Positions 25,239-33,839 of a stretch of 64,000 bases of DNA are shown in pieces. The stretch is taken from NCBI RefSeq assembly GCF_032397745.1, contig NZ_CP135921.1, forward strand, positions 8,482,501 through 8,546,500, in the 5' to 3' direction. Numbering within the stretch: position 1 is the first letter of the stretch; every line of letters begins with the position of its first letter. A program made the position numbers and the translations under genes. The notes below the pieces were generated by a model. That model did no database searches, had not been told where the DNA came from, and worked only from the letters and a program-made list of their open reading frames with translations. Source of the stretch: Bradyrhizobium prioriisuperbiae. Its GTDB lineage: Bacteria > Pseudomonadota > Alphaproteobacteria > Rhizobiales > Xanthobacteraceae.

Positions 25239-26132
25239 ATGGACTCCGACGCACTGATTACGTTTCTTGCGGTTCATCAGGTCGGCGGCATTTCGAAAGC
25301 CGCGATCAAGCTGCGACGCTCGCAGCCAGCCATCAGCCGGCGCATCGCGTTGCTGGAGCAGCAGCTGAAAGTTCCTTTGTTCGATCGCATCGGAAGTGGC
25401 CTCGCGCTCAGCGAGGCCGGCCGCATCCTGCTGCCGTTCGCCGAGCGCCTTGTCGCCACGCTCAAGGATGCCGGCGACGCAATGACATCCTTTCACAAGG
25501 CAGAAACCGGATCCGTGTCCGTTGCGGTGGTCGGTACGCTTGCCGACTTGAAACTGACCAAGGTCTTAAAACGCTTTCAGCTGGAAACACCCGACGTGCA
25601 GATCAAGCTCCAGACGGCGACAAGCGCCGATGTGAGCGCGCTGGTCCGGCGGGGCGAAGCGACCATCGGTCTTCGTTATCTCAACGATCCGTCGCCAGAG
25701 GTCGAAAGCCGCGACCTCAAGCCGGAGGCCCTGGTGATCGCCTGCAGCGCCGATCATCCGACGGCGGGCCGCCGGGTCAGCTCGATCGCGGCATTGAGGC
25801 ATGAGAGATGGCTGGCGTTTCCACGCCGGCCCGGCGGACGGGATGACGCCGAGGCGATTATCGCGGCGCATTTCACGACGCACAACATCTTCGATGTCGC
25901 CTTTACGCCTGTCGACAGCCTCACCGCCCACAAGCGGCTGATCGAAGCCGGCTACGGCATCGCGCTGCTTGCGGACAGCGCGATCCGGGAGGAAAGAGCC
26001 CGGGGATCAATCGCCGTGATCTCGGTCCGGGGCTTCAAGGCGACAAACCCCGTCAAGCTCGTCACCCGGAAGGACGGTTATCTCAGTCCGGCCTCACGAC
26101 GTTTCATCAAGTACGTCATGAGCGAGTTCTAG
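25239..26132 (+). CDS. LysR-family transcriptional regulator
   Basis: 297 residues from ATG 25239 (AGAGGAACG before it). The N-terminal HTH is TFLAVHQVGGISKAAIKLRR followed by SQPAISRRIALLEQQLKVPL; the substrate-binding domain follows. It is divergent from the PEP mutase-type gene with 119 bp between, the usual arrangement for a LysR regulator and its target. The DMT exporter 12 bp after it is convergent. Confidence 0.92.
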   Translation: MDSDALITFLAVHQVGGISKAAIKLRRSQPAISRRIALLEQQLKVPLFDRIGSGLALSEAGRILLPFAERLVATLKDAGDAMTSFHKAETGSVSVAVVGTLADLKLTKVLKRFQLETPDVQIKLQTATSADVSALVRRGEATIGLRYLNDPSPEVESRDLKPEALVIACSADHPTAGRRVSSIAALRHERWLAFPRRPGGRDDAEAIIAAHFTTHNIFDVAFTPVDSLTAHKRLIEAGYGIALLADSAIREERARGSIAVISVRGFKATNPVKLVTRKDGYLSPASRRFIKYVMSEF

Positions 26133-26144
26133 CAACGTACGGCG

Positions 26145-27062
26145 TTATCGCAGGGCCGGCGCAACCACTCTGCTGCCTCCCGCGGTCGTTCCGATGGCGA
26201 TGCCGGCGAGGATCATGGCTGTTGACACGACAAGAGCAGCGTCAATCGTCTCTCCGAGAAAGATCGCTGAAATCGTGATCCCGACCACCGGCGTCGCGAG
26301 AACGCCGAGTGATGTCGTTGTCGCCGATACATGGCTGTTCACAACGGCCATGGCCCAATAGGCGAGCGCCGTGCCGATGACACCGCTGAAGCCGAACGCA
26401 ACCATCAGCTTGGCATTCCAGACAACCTGCGGCTTTCCCTCAAACACGACGGCCATGATGGCCAGGACCACGGTCGCCAGCAGCGCCTGCCAGAGTACCA
26501 GCTGAAAGGGCGTCGAAATCCAGCGATGCACGCGCGTGTAGAGAATACTGACGGACCAGGCCAGCGCCGCCAGCAGCAACAGGCCGTTGCCCAGCAGCGC
26601 GCTCTGGTCGCGCCAGTCGAACGCACTCGGATTGAACATCAGAAGTAAACCGGCGACGCCGAGGGCGACGCCGGCGGCGCGTCGTGGGGGCATCGGCTCC
26701 CCGAGAAACATCCAGGCCGCGGGAGCCACCCAGAGCGGCGTGGTATAGCCGAGCACAATCGACCGGCCGACCGGCACATATTTCAATCCGGCGGCCATCA
26801 GTGCTGCGAACGCCACCATATGGAACAGGGAAATCACCAACACGATCGGAATGTCGCCGCGTCGTGGCACGACAAATTTTCCGGTTATCAAAAGCGCCGG
26901 CGCCAGCACGGCGACGGCAATGCCGGTTCGGATCGTCATTGCCCACAGCGGGGATACCTGCCCGACAATCACCTTGGTGACGACCCAGTTGATTCCCCAG
27001 GCCAGCACCACGAAGGCGAATAGGGCGATCGCGGATCTCGATGAGGGTGTTGGAGCAGTCAT
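26145..27062 (-). CDS. EamA/DMT-family membrane transporter
   Basis: 305 residues with ten membrane helices in two EamA repeats (FAFVVLAWGINWVVTKVIVG at the start; SGVIGTALAYWAMAVVNSHV and LATPVVGITISAIFLGETID in the second half). The family exports amino acids, nucleosides or other metabolites. It lies downstream of the catabolic island on the minus strand, 71 bp from the isomerase gene, so it could be the last gene of that transcript. Confidence 0.9.
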   Translation of the reverse strand: MTAPTPSSRSAIALFAFVVLAWGINWVVTKVIVGQVSPLWAMTIRTGIAVAVLAPALLITGKFVVPRRGDIPIVLVISLFHMVAFAALMAAGLKYVPVGRSIVLGYTTPLWVAPAAWMFLGEPMPPRRAAGVALGVAGLLLMFNPSAFDWRDQSALLGNGLLLLAALAWSVSILYTRVHRWISTPFQLVLWQALLATVVLAIMAVVFEGKPQVVWNAKLMVAFGFSGVIGTALAYWAMAVVNSHVSATTTSLGVLATPVVGITISAIFLGETIDAALVVSTAMILAGIAIGTTAGGSRVVAPALR

Positions 27063-27133
27063 GTCGTCTCCGCAGCTTCAACACGCCGGTCATCGAGCGC
27101 CGCCCGATTGCAGCCGAGGCCGATTTTGGCTGG

Positions 27134-27997
27134 TCACACCACCGTGCGGTGGCGTTCGATGCAGGTGCGCAACACCTCGTCCATCGGCTTCGACCACCAG
27201 TCGTGGGAGAAGATTTCTATCTCCGAATAGCCTTCGAAGCCTTCGGCTTCGACAGCCCTGCGCAGTGAGGGAATGTCGATGGCGCCGTCGCCCATCATGC
27301 CGCGATCGTTGAGGATGTCCTTCGTGGGCACCATCCAGTCGCAGACATGAAACGCCAGCAATCGCTTCTTGCCGGTACGTTTGATCTGCGCATGGATCTC
27401 CGGATCCCACCAGATGTGATAGACATCGAGCGCGACGCCGAGCATGCCTGACGACGCCGGATCGAGCCGGTCGCAGAGGTCGAGGGCGTGCTTGGTGGTG
27501 TTGACGCAGGCACGATCCGCCGCATAGGCCGGGTGCAGCGGCTCGATGGCGAGCGGCATGTTGACCGATTTGGCATACTCCAGCATCTCCGCGATGCCGT
27601 CCTCGACCTGGCGATGCGCGGCGCCGAGGTCCTTCGAAGGGGCACTGCCCGGCCGCGAATATTGCGGTAGGCCGCCGACCACCAGCACGACGCAGGGCGC
27701 ATTCAGCGCCTTGGCCTCATCCACCGCGCGACGGTTGTCGTCGCGCATGTCCTGGCGATGCGCCGCATCGGATGGGAACATGCCACCACGGCAGTAGCCT
27801 GACAGTTCGAGGCCGGCGTCGCGCACAGCCTTGACCGCACGCTCCAGCCCCACGGTCGCGACCTGATCACGCCACGGAGAGACCGCGCGGATGCCCATCC
27901 GCGCGCACGCATCGACGATTTGAACAAAATCGCCCTGCTTGCGGACTGTCGCCGTGTTCAGCGACAGCCAGCGATGATCTTTCGAAAAATCCCGCAT
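27134..27997 (-). CDS. Sugar phosphate isomerase/epimerase-like TIM-barrel protein
   Basis: 287 residues from ATG 27997, one base after the stop of the DUF993 gene (TGA-G-ATG); a TTG at 28009 is less likely. It has the xylose-isomerase-like barrel (AP_endonuc_2): GLELSGYCRGGMF, LAIEPLHPAYAADRACVNTT, LGVALDVYHIWWDPEI with metal-site Asp/His, and YSEIEIFSHDWW near the end. Such enzymes act on keto-sugars, inosose or related polyol products. It is the last enzyme of the 30358-27134 run and is translationally linked to the DUF993 gene. Confidence 0.9.
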   Translation of the reverse strand: MRDFSKDHRWLSLNTATVRKQGDFVQIVDACARMGIRAVSPWRDQVATVGLERAVKAVRDAGLELSGYCRGGMFPSDAAHRQDMRDDNRRAVDEAKALNAPCVVLVVGGLPQYSRPGSAPSKDLGAAHRQVEDGIAEMLEYAKSVNMPLAIEPLHPAYAADRACVNTTKHALDLCDRLDPASSGMLGVALDVYHIWWDPEIHAQIKRTGKKRLLAFHVCDWMVPTKDILNDRGMMGDGAIDIPSLRRAVEAEGFEGYSEIEIFSHDWWSKPMDEVLRTCIERHRTVV

Positions 27998-27998
27998 C

Positions 27999-29192
27999 TC
28001 AGCCTTCAATGCCTCGCGTTGCCAGCACCGCCTTCATGCGCGCGGTGGCGCGCGCCGGGTCGGCGAACAGGCCGGCCTGGTCGGCAAGACGGAAGATCTC
28101 GGCCAGATGCACGGTGGAGCGCGTGCTCTCCTGCCCGCCGATCATGGTGAAATGGTCCTGGTGGCCGTTGAGATGGGCCATGAAAACCACGCCGGTCTTG
28201 TAGAACCGGGTCGGCGCCTTGAAGATGTGGCGTGACAGCGGCACCGTCGGCCCCAGCACATCGTGGAATTCCTTGACGTCGCCCGCCGCCAGCCGCGACA
28301 CGGCATAGGACGCCGCAGGCGCGATGGCGTCGAAGATGCCGAGCAGCGCGTGGGAAAAGCCCTGCTCGTCGCCGGCAATCAGTTCGGCATAATTGAAATC
28401 ATCGCCGGTATACATCTTCACGCGCGGGTCGAGGCGACGGCGCATGTCGATTTCGCGCTGCTTGTCGAGCAGCGACACCTTGACGCCGTCGACCTTGGCG
28501 GCATTGGCATTGATGATGCCGACCGCGGTGTCCATCGCGACATTGAGATCGCCGGTGCCCCAATAATCCTTCAGCGCCGGATCGAACATGTCGCCCAGCC
28601 AGTGAATGATCACGGGCTCGCGCACCTGCGACAGGATGCGGTTGTAGACCTTGGCGTAGTCGTCGGCGTTGCGGCCGATTTTGGCCAGCGCGCGCGACGC
28701 CATCAGGATAATCTGGCCGCCGGCCTTTTCGACGGCTTCGACCTGCTCTTCATAAGCACGGATCACATCATCGATCGTTTTGGCATCTTCCGGCGCCAGA
28801 TGATCGGTGCCGGCACCGGAGGCCACCAGCGCGCCGCCGCGCGCCTTCGCCGCAGCCACCGAGCGCTGGATCAACTCCAGCGATGTCGGCCAGTCCAGCC
28901 CCATGCCACGTTGTGCGGTATCCATGGCTTCGGCGACACCGAGGCCGAGATCCCAGACATGTTCACGGAAAGCGATGGTCTTGTCCCAGTCGATCGCAGC
29001 GGTCAGCCACGGATCAACATCGGCGCGCGGATCGGCCACCACATGGGCGGCCGAATACACCACGCGATTGAGCGTGCCTTCCAGCCTGGCTGGAAAGGCC
29101 TTGGGCACGGCCGGATGATAGGTCTCAAGCGAGCCATCGGCGCGCGGCAATTGCAGCGACAGCCCCGATGCTGACGTCGTGTGCTTGTTCAT
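27999..29192 (-). CDS. DUF993 protein, dihydrodipicolinate-synthase-like aldolase
   Basis: 397 residues from ATG 29192, preceded by GGGAGG; the open frame continues to 29696 but only as a shadow of the oxidoreductase gene. Conserved blocks include RVVYSAAHVVADPRADVDPW, TDHLAPEDAKTIDDVIRAYE and IHWLGDMFDPALKDYWGTGD. DUF993 is assigned to the class I aldolase (DapA-like) clan and is repeatedly found with Gfo/Idh dehydrogenases and TIM-barrel isomerases. By analogy it may cleave a keto-acid intermediate of sugar-acid or polyol breakdown. No member with a firmly known reaction comes to mind. Confidence 0.88.
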   Translation of the reverse strand: MNKHTTSASGLSLQLPRADGSLETYHPAVPKAFPARLEGTLNRVVYSAAHVVADPRADVDPWLTAAIDWDKTIAFREHVWDLGLGVAEAMDTAQRGMGLDWPTSLELIQRSVAAAKARGGALVASGAGTDHLAPEDAKTIDDVIRAYEEQVEAVEKAGGQIILMASRALAKIGRNADDYAKVYNRILSQVREPVIIHWLGDMFDPALKDYWGTGDLNVAMDTAVGIINANAAKVDGVKVSLLDKQREIDMRRRLDPRVKMYTGDDFNYAELIAGDEQGFSHALLGIFDAIAPAASYAVSRLAAGDVKEFHDVLGPTVPLSRHIFKAPTRFYKTGVVFMAHLNGHQDHFTMIGGQESTRSTVHLAEIFRLADQAGLFADPARATARMKAVLATRGIEG

Positions 29193-29203
29193 GACAACCT
29201 CCC

Positions 29204-30355
29204 TCAGGCGCTGATGGCCGGCACGTCGATCCAGCGGCGCTCGCGCCAGCTCTGCAGGGCGCATTCGACCAGTTGCACGCCCTTGGCACCTTCCAGCAGC
29301 GTGTACCTGTACGGCGCGTCCTCGCAGACGTGGCGGATGAACATTTCCCACTGCTCCTTGAAGCCGTTGTCGTAGACGGCGTTGTCCGGAACCTTCTGCC
29401 AGTCGGCGTAGAAATCGTGGGTGCGCTTCTCGTCCGGGTTCCAGACCGGCCGCGGCGTGCCCTGGCGCGCCTGGATCACGCATTCGGTCAGCCCGGCCAC
29501 CGCCGAGCCGTGGGTGCCGTCGACCTGGAACGTGACCAGGTCGTCGCGGTAGACCCGCGTCGCCCAGGACATGTTCATGTGGGCGATCACACCGCCCTTG
29601 AGCTTGAAGGTGGCGTAGGCGGAATCGTCGGCGGTCGCCTTGTACTTCTTGCCGCCCTCGTCCCAGCGCTCGGGAATGTCGGTGGTGCCCAGGCACGTCA
29701 GGCTCTCGACTTCGCCGAACAGATTATCCAGCACATAACGCCAGTGGCAGACCATATCGAGGATCATGCCGCCGCCATCCTCAGAACGATAGTTCCATGA
29801 TGGACGCTGCGCCTGCTGCCAATCGCCTTCGAACACCCAGTAGCCAAACTCGCCGCGAACCGAGAGCATGCGACCGAAGAAACCGGAGTCGCGCAGCATC
29901 TTGAGTTTCTTCAGCCCGGGCAGGAACAGCTTGTCCTGCACGGTGCCGTGCTTGACGCCCTTGGCGTTGGCGAGCTTCACCACCGCCACGGCCTCTTCCA
30001 GGTTGGTTGCAATCGGCTTCTCGCAATAAATGTGCTTGCCGGCATTGATCGCCTTGGTCAGCAGGCCGGGACGCGCTTGCGTAGTGGCGGCATCGAAGAA
30101 GATGGTGTCGTTCTTGTCGGCCAGCGCCTTGTCGAGGTCGGTGGTCCAGCGCGTCACGTTCCAGGATTTCGCCAGCCGCTCGATCTTGTCGGCGTTGCGG
30201 CCGACCAGAATCGGATCCGGTACCACGCGGTCGCCATTGGCAAGCACCACGCCACCCTGGTCGCGGATCGCGACGATCGAACGGATCAAATGCTGGTTGA
30301 GGCCCATGCGGCCGGTGACGCCGTTCATGATCACGCCAAGACGTTGTGTCGCCAT
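29204..30355 (-). CDS. Gfo/Idh/MocA family NAD(P)-dependent oxidoreductase
   Basis: 383 residues. The N-terminal Rossmann fold opens LGVIMNGVTGRMGLNQHLIR, with the usual glycine-rich turn modified to NGVTGRMG. AGKHIYCEKPIATNLEEAV carries the catalytic EKP Lys, and the C-terminal domain shows GGGMILDMVCHWRYVLDNLF with the HW pair. Such enzymes oxidise hydroxyls of sugars, inositols or their acids. It sits 11 bp before the DUF993 gene and 2 bp after the enolase-superfamily gene, within one operon. Confidence 0.92.
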   Translation of the reverse strand: MATQRLGVIMNGVTGRMGLNQHLIRSIVAIRDQGGVVLANGDRVVPDPILVGRNADKIERLAKSWNVTRWTTDLDKALADKNDTIFFDAATTQARPGLLTKAINAGKHIYCEKPIATNLEEAVAVVKLANAKGVKHGTVQDKLFLPGLKKLKMLRDSGFFGRMLSVRGEFGYWVFEGDWQQAQRPSWNYRSEDGGGMILDMVCHWRYVLDNLFGEVESLTCLGTTDIPERWDEGGKKYKATADDSAYATFKLKGGVIAHMNMSWATRVYRDDLVTFQVDGTHGSAVAGLTECVIQARQGTPRPVWNPDEKRTHDFYADWQKVPDNAVYDNGFKEQWEMFIRHVCEDAPYRYTLLEGAKGVQLVECALQSWRERRWIDVPAISA

Positions 30356-30357
30356 AC

Positions 30358-31770
30358 TCAGTGCTCCTGAAGAAGTTTGGTCTGTGTTGATTGAAGGGAC
30401 GAAAGCGAAGTCCAGTCCGGATGCACGCCGGAGGCAAAGCCGGCCGCGTGCAGGGAAGATGTCGACAGCGTGCCATCCTGGATCGACAGGCTGATACCGC
30501 CGCCATGGTCGGCGTAAAGATCGGGATGGGCCTGCGCGAACGCCATGGCCTCGTGCGCCGGCGCATCGCCAAAACCTGCGACGTAGTGATGGCCATTGCG
30601 CTCGGCATCAGCGAGACCGAGAAAAGCGCCAAGCGCCAGATCCTGTTGCACGCCGAGTCCGGCCTGGCAGGTCAGATCCTCGCCCGTGATGAAGAAGGTG
30701 TCGTGGTCGCCGCTCCATGTGGCCGCACGGGTCGCGTTCAGGAGCGATTTATAAAGCCCCTTGCAGGATTTCGACGACACGCCGCGATATCCCAGCGCCT
30801 TCGCCGCGGGAAAGGCGCCATAGGAATCGTCGGCCTCGTCGATGATGACAGCGACTTGCTCGAGTCCGTGCAACGGAGTTCGGGCAGTGACGTCCCGCGG
30901 CATCGGTTGTTCGATGTAAAGCAAACGCTGCGAAATCGCCCTCAACGCGATATCCTGCTTTAGCCGACCGACCAGATCGTGAAGCGCAGCGATGTCGGCG
31001 TATTGCTCGTTGGCGTCGAGGCTGAGGCGGACGTCACCGGGGAGCGTTTCAATCTCCTGCGCAATGGCCGCGAGCCGCGCCGCATCCGCCTCGACCGTAC
31101 CGCCAAGCTTGAGCTTGAAATAATGCGTCCGTGTCGCGGCACCGATCGCACTGATGCCCTTCGGGCCGCTGACGTCATCGTCGAGCCCGACCGTGTGGCG
31201 GATCGCCACCCGGGGTGACGGCCTGCGGCTGCCGAGAAAGCGCGCGATCTCCGCGTCATCGAGGTCCGGTGTCAGCCGGTGATCGATCCCCGCGACATTA
31301 CCGGCCATGCCTTCGAAAAAACCGATGCCGAACGCACGCAACAGCGCATCGAGAACGGCCTTGTCGATCTCCGCCGGCCCGAACGCGGCCGCCAGCGGCG
31401 GAATGTCCTCTTTCGCGCAGGCCGCGAATTGTGCTGCAATCCGCGCCGCATGCAGGGCAAACGGCGTCTCAAAGCCGTCGGTCGTCAGATAAAGGTCGCG
31501 GGCAATGGCGAGGGAACACCGCAGTTCATTGATGGTGTCGTCGATGCTGAGCTGCGGCCGTTTGTCGAACCATTTCGGCATCATCATCTCGGCGCTGGCG
31601 CCGACTGCTGTTCCCCTGCCCTCGACCTCGATCTCGACCCGCACGAATGCCTGCGGCGCACGGTCCACGGTCACCGCGCCGAACCGGAACGGCTTTTCGA
31701 ACCGCATCGGACGCTCATAAAGCGCGATATCGCGTATGGTCAGTCGTGGGTTCATAGGGTCGTGCGTCAT
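30358..31770 (-). CDS. Enolase-superfamily enzyme (mandelate racemase-like)
   Basis: 470 residues, longer than most sugar-acid dehydratases (about 380-430). The catalytic barrel shows THYFKLKLGG (KxK base), LSLDANEQY, YIEQPMPR and VIIDEADDSYGAFPAA as the three metal-ligand strands, and GVSSKSCKGLYKSLL as a second Lys motif. The N-terminal capping domain is present. A dual-Lys site is compatible with dehydration, racemisation or cycloisomerisation; the specific reaction is not clear. It follows the NMT1-type ABC transporter genes and precedes the dehydrogenase gene on the same strand. Confidence 0.88.
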   Translation of the reverse strand: MTHDPMNPRLTIRDIALYERPMRFEKPFRFGAVTVDRAPQAFVRVEIEVEGRGTAVGASAEMMMPKWFDKRPQLSIDDTINELRCSLAIARDLYLTTDGFETPFALHAARIAAQFAACAKEDIPPLAAAFGPAEIDKAVLDALLRAFGIGFFEGMAGNVAGIDHRLTPDLDDAEIARFLGSRRPSPRVAIRHTVGLDDDVSGPKGISAIGAATRTHYFKLKLGGTVEADAARLAAIAQEIETLPGDVRLSLDANEQYADIAALHDLVGRLKQDIALRAISQRLLYIEQPMPRDVTARTPLHGLEQVAVIIDEADDSYGAFPAAKALGYRGVSSKSCKGLYKSLLNATRAATWSGDHDTFFITGEDLTCQAGLGVQQDLALGAFLGLADAERNGHHYVAGFGDAPAHEAMAFAQAHPDLYADHGGGISLSIQDGTLSTSSLHAAGFASGVHPDWTSLSSLQSTQTKLLQEH

Positions 31771-31822
31771 CGCCTGCTGCGCTTGACGATCCGGTCCGAT
31801 CGAAAAGGGCGCGTTAAGTTGT

Positions 31823-31921
31823 TAAGTTCGAGCGCGCCGGTCGACGCGCGGTCTTGGGTCAGGGCTCGCTCAGTCGAGCGTGCCCTGCTTGTTTTTGGCG
31901 CGCTTAATCAAGCGCGCCCTG
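31823..31921. repeat. Degenerate tandem copies of the ATPase gene 3' end, with hairpins
   Basis: On the minus strand the ATPase gene ends CAGGGCGCGCTTGATTAA (31921-31904; QGALD-stop). A second 18-base copy, CAGGGCACGCTCGACTGA (31887-31870), would read QGTLD-stop; its four differences are one conservative change and synonymous ones. A weaker third copy, CCGGCGCGCTCGAACTTAAC, lies at 31842-31823. Two palindromes result: 31897-31918 (9-bp perfect arms) and 31860-31887. The copies are not in the same frame. Confidence 0.65.
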
Positions 31922-32731
31922 GGACTGGAAGTGCCCGCGGATCTTCTGAGTCAGTGCGATGAATTGCGGGTCGGCCATGATGTCGAGTGTCCGCGGCCGC
32001 GGCAGCGGTACGTCGTAGATCGCCGCGATCGCACCGGGACGTTCGGTCATCACCAGCACACGATCGGCCAAAAACACCGCTTCCGGGATCGAGTGGGTGA
32101 TCAGCAGGACCGTCTTGCGGGTTTCGCGCTGGATGCGCTGCAGTTCGACATTCATGCGCTCGCGGGTCATGGCATCGAGCGCGCCGAACGGCTCGTCCAT
32201 CAGCATGATCTTGGGATCGTGCACTAACGCGCGGCAGATCGAGGCGCGCTGCTGCATGCCACCGGACAATTGCCATGGCAGCTTCTTCTCGAACCCCTCG
32301 AGGCCGACCATCTTGAGCAATGCCTTGGCCCGCGGCAGGTACTTGTCGCGCGGCAGGCGTTTCATGTCGATCGGCAGCATGACGTTGCCGAGAATGGTCC
32401 GCCACGGCAACAGCAGCGCGTTCTGGAACACGATGCCGACATTGCCATGCGGCTTGGTGACCTTCTCGCCCTCGACCAGCACTTCACCGGTCGACGGTGG
32501 CAGCAGCCCAGAGATCAGCTTCAACAGCGTGGACTTGCCGCAGCCGGACGGCCCCACCACGACGAAGAACTCGCCGTCATTGATGTGAAAGTCGAGCGGC
32601 CGCAACGACGGCACGTCGCCGTCGCGGCTGCGATAGGTCTTGGAGACGCCGGAAATCTGGATTCCCGGCGTTCCCCGCATTTCGGTCTGGACCAGATAGG
32701 GCCGAGACTGAACCTTCGATGTCATCGCCAT
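31904..32731 (-). CDS. NMT1/nitrate/sulfonate-type ABC transporter ATPase
   Basis: 275 residues. Walker A VVVGPSGCGKSTLLKLISGL, Q-loop GIVFQNALLLPWRT, signature LSGGMQQRASICRALV, Walker B LMDEPFGALDAMTR and the His switch LLITHS are complete. The PWRT Q-loop is typical of SsuB/TauB/NrtD and ThiZ-type ATPases. It is the third gene of the permease, binding-protein, ATPase set and is followed by the enolase-superfamily gene. Its C-terminus, SQGALD, is duplicated downstream in non-coding DNA. Confidence 0.94.
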   Translation of the reverse strand: MAMTSKVQSRPYLVQTEMRGTPGIQISGVSKTYRSRDGDVPSLRPLDFHINDGEFFVVVGPSGCGKSTLLKLISGLLPPSTGEVLVEGEKVTKPHGNVGIVFQNALLLPWRTILGNVMLPIDMKRLPRDKYLPRAKALLKMVGLEGFEKKLPWQLSGGMQQRASICRALVHDPKIMLMDEPFGALDAMTRERMNVELQRIQRETRKTVLLITHSIPEAVFLADRVLVMTERPGAIAAIYDVPLPRPRTLDIMADPQFIALTQKIRGHFQSQGALD

Positions 32732-32754
32732 GATGTGTCGGTGCCGTGCTCAGA

Positions 32755-32799
32755 TTTCAGGGCGTCTTGTTTCAAGGTGTCTTGTTTCAAGGTGTCTTG
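32755..32799. repeat. Triple 15-bp tandem repeat carrying three in-frame stop codons
   Basis: TTTCAGGGCGTCTTG, TTTCAAGGTGTCTTG and TTTCAAGGTGTCTTG lie end to end. Read on the minus strand each unit is CAAGA(C/G)..TGAAA, that is K-T-P-stop, and because 15 is divisible by three all copies share the reading frame. The binding protein stops at the first TGA (32787-32789); two more identical K-T-P-stop endings follow. Confidence 0.92.
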
Positions 32800-33785
32800 G
32801 GCGGCAGATAGTCGTTGGTGTAGAACGCCTTCGGATTTTCCAGTGCTTTGGAATCCAGGCCGCCGTACTCGACCATCAGGCTGACCGACTCGGTCATGTT
32901 CTTGTCGGTGACGCGGAACGGACGCTCGCCCTTGGTCTCCGGCGTGCGGTAGAGCGGAATGGTCAGTTCGAAGCCCTGGGTCAGGGTGTCGATCTTGCCG
33001 CCCTTCGGATTGGCGGTGAGGATCGATTGCGCCGCGGCCTTCGGATCCTTTTCAGCAGCCTCCACCGCCTTTGTCGTCGCCGCCATGAAGCGCTTCACCA
33101 AAGCTGCGTTCTGCTTGACATAGTCGGTGTTGGCGATGATGCCCGAGGACACCATGTGGATGCCGTAGTCGGCGAACTTGATCGGATAGACGTCCTTGCC
33201 GGTGGCGTCCTTGATCTTCATCGACTGGTCCATGACATAGCCGAGCAGCAGATCGGCCTGGCCGTTGATCACGGCGTTGAGCTTGGTCTGGCCGTCGCCC
33301 GCCACCGTCTTGAAGTCGGCTTCCTTAAGACCAGTGCGCTTGAGGAACAGCGGCCAGATCTGGGTCATAGAATCCGCCGGCGTGATCGCAACGGTCTTGC
33401 CTTTGATGTCTTCGGGCTTGCGGATATTCTTGTCGACAAATCCCATTGCCGACATCGGGCTGGTCTGCAGCAACACGCCGGTCGCAATCACCGGCGCGCC
33501 CTTGATCGCCGCGCGCATCATGGTGGGAACGTCGACATAACCGAAGTCCGCGGTCTTGGCGGCCACGGCCTGGGTGGTTGCCGCGGATCCGCGGCCTTCC
33601 TGGATTTCGAGATCGATGCCTTCGGCGGCGTAGATGCCTTTTTCCTTGCCGTAATAGAACGGCGCATGCTCGCCATAGACATACCAATTGAGCATCAGCA
33701 CCACCTTGTCGGCGGCCGCAGCCGGTGTAACGGCGGACACGGCCGCCCAGGCCAGCGTGGTGATCGTAGCAATCAGGTATTTCAT
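32787..33785 (-). CDS. NMT1/THI5-like ABC transporter substrate-binding protein
   Basis: 332 residues. A Sec signal (MKYLIATITTLAWAAVSAVT, cleavage after PAAAA) precedes an SsuA/THI5-type type II binding fold: LMLNWYVYGEHAPFYYGKEK, GIYAAEGIDLEIQEGRGSAA, and GYVDVPTMMRAAIKGAPVIA. NMT1-like proteins bind small hydrophobic or aromatic compounds, thiamine precursors, riboflavin or sulfonates. It lies between the permease and ATPase genes in one operon. Its stop codon lies in a triple repeat that supplies two spare stops. Confidence 0.93.
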   Translation of the reverse strand: MKYLIATITTLAWAAVSAVTPAAAADKVVLMLNWYVYGEHAPFYYGKEKGIYAAEGIDLEIQEGRGSAATTQAVAAKTADFGYVDVPTMMRAAIKGAPVIATGVLLQTSPMSAMGFVDKNIRKPEDIKGKTVAITPADSMTQIWPLFLKRTGLKEADFKTVAGDGQTKLNAVINGQADLLLGYVMDQSMKIKDATGKDVYPIKFADYGIHMVSSGIIANTDYVKQNAALVKRFMAATTKAVEAAEKDPKAAAQSILTANPKGGKIDTLTQGFELTIPLYRTPETKGERPFRVTDKNMTESVSLMVEYGGLDSKALENPKAFYTNDYLPPKTP

Positions 33786-33839
33786 AACCGTCCTCCTCCA
33801 ACTGATGCAGCCGTTCTGTGGGCTGCTTTTGCCGAAATA

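Noticed and set aside
29193..29696. N-terminal extension of the DUF993 frame
   Set aside because: It overlaps the oxidoreductase gene in another frame, reads as Arg/Gly-rich noise, and a GGGAGG site fixes the start at 29192.
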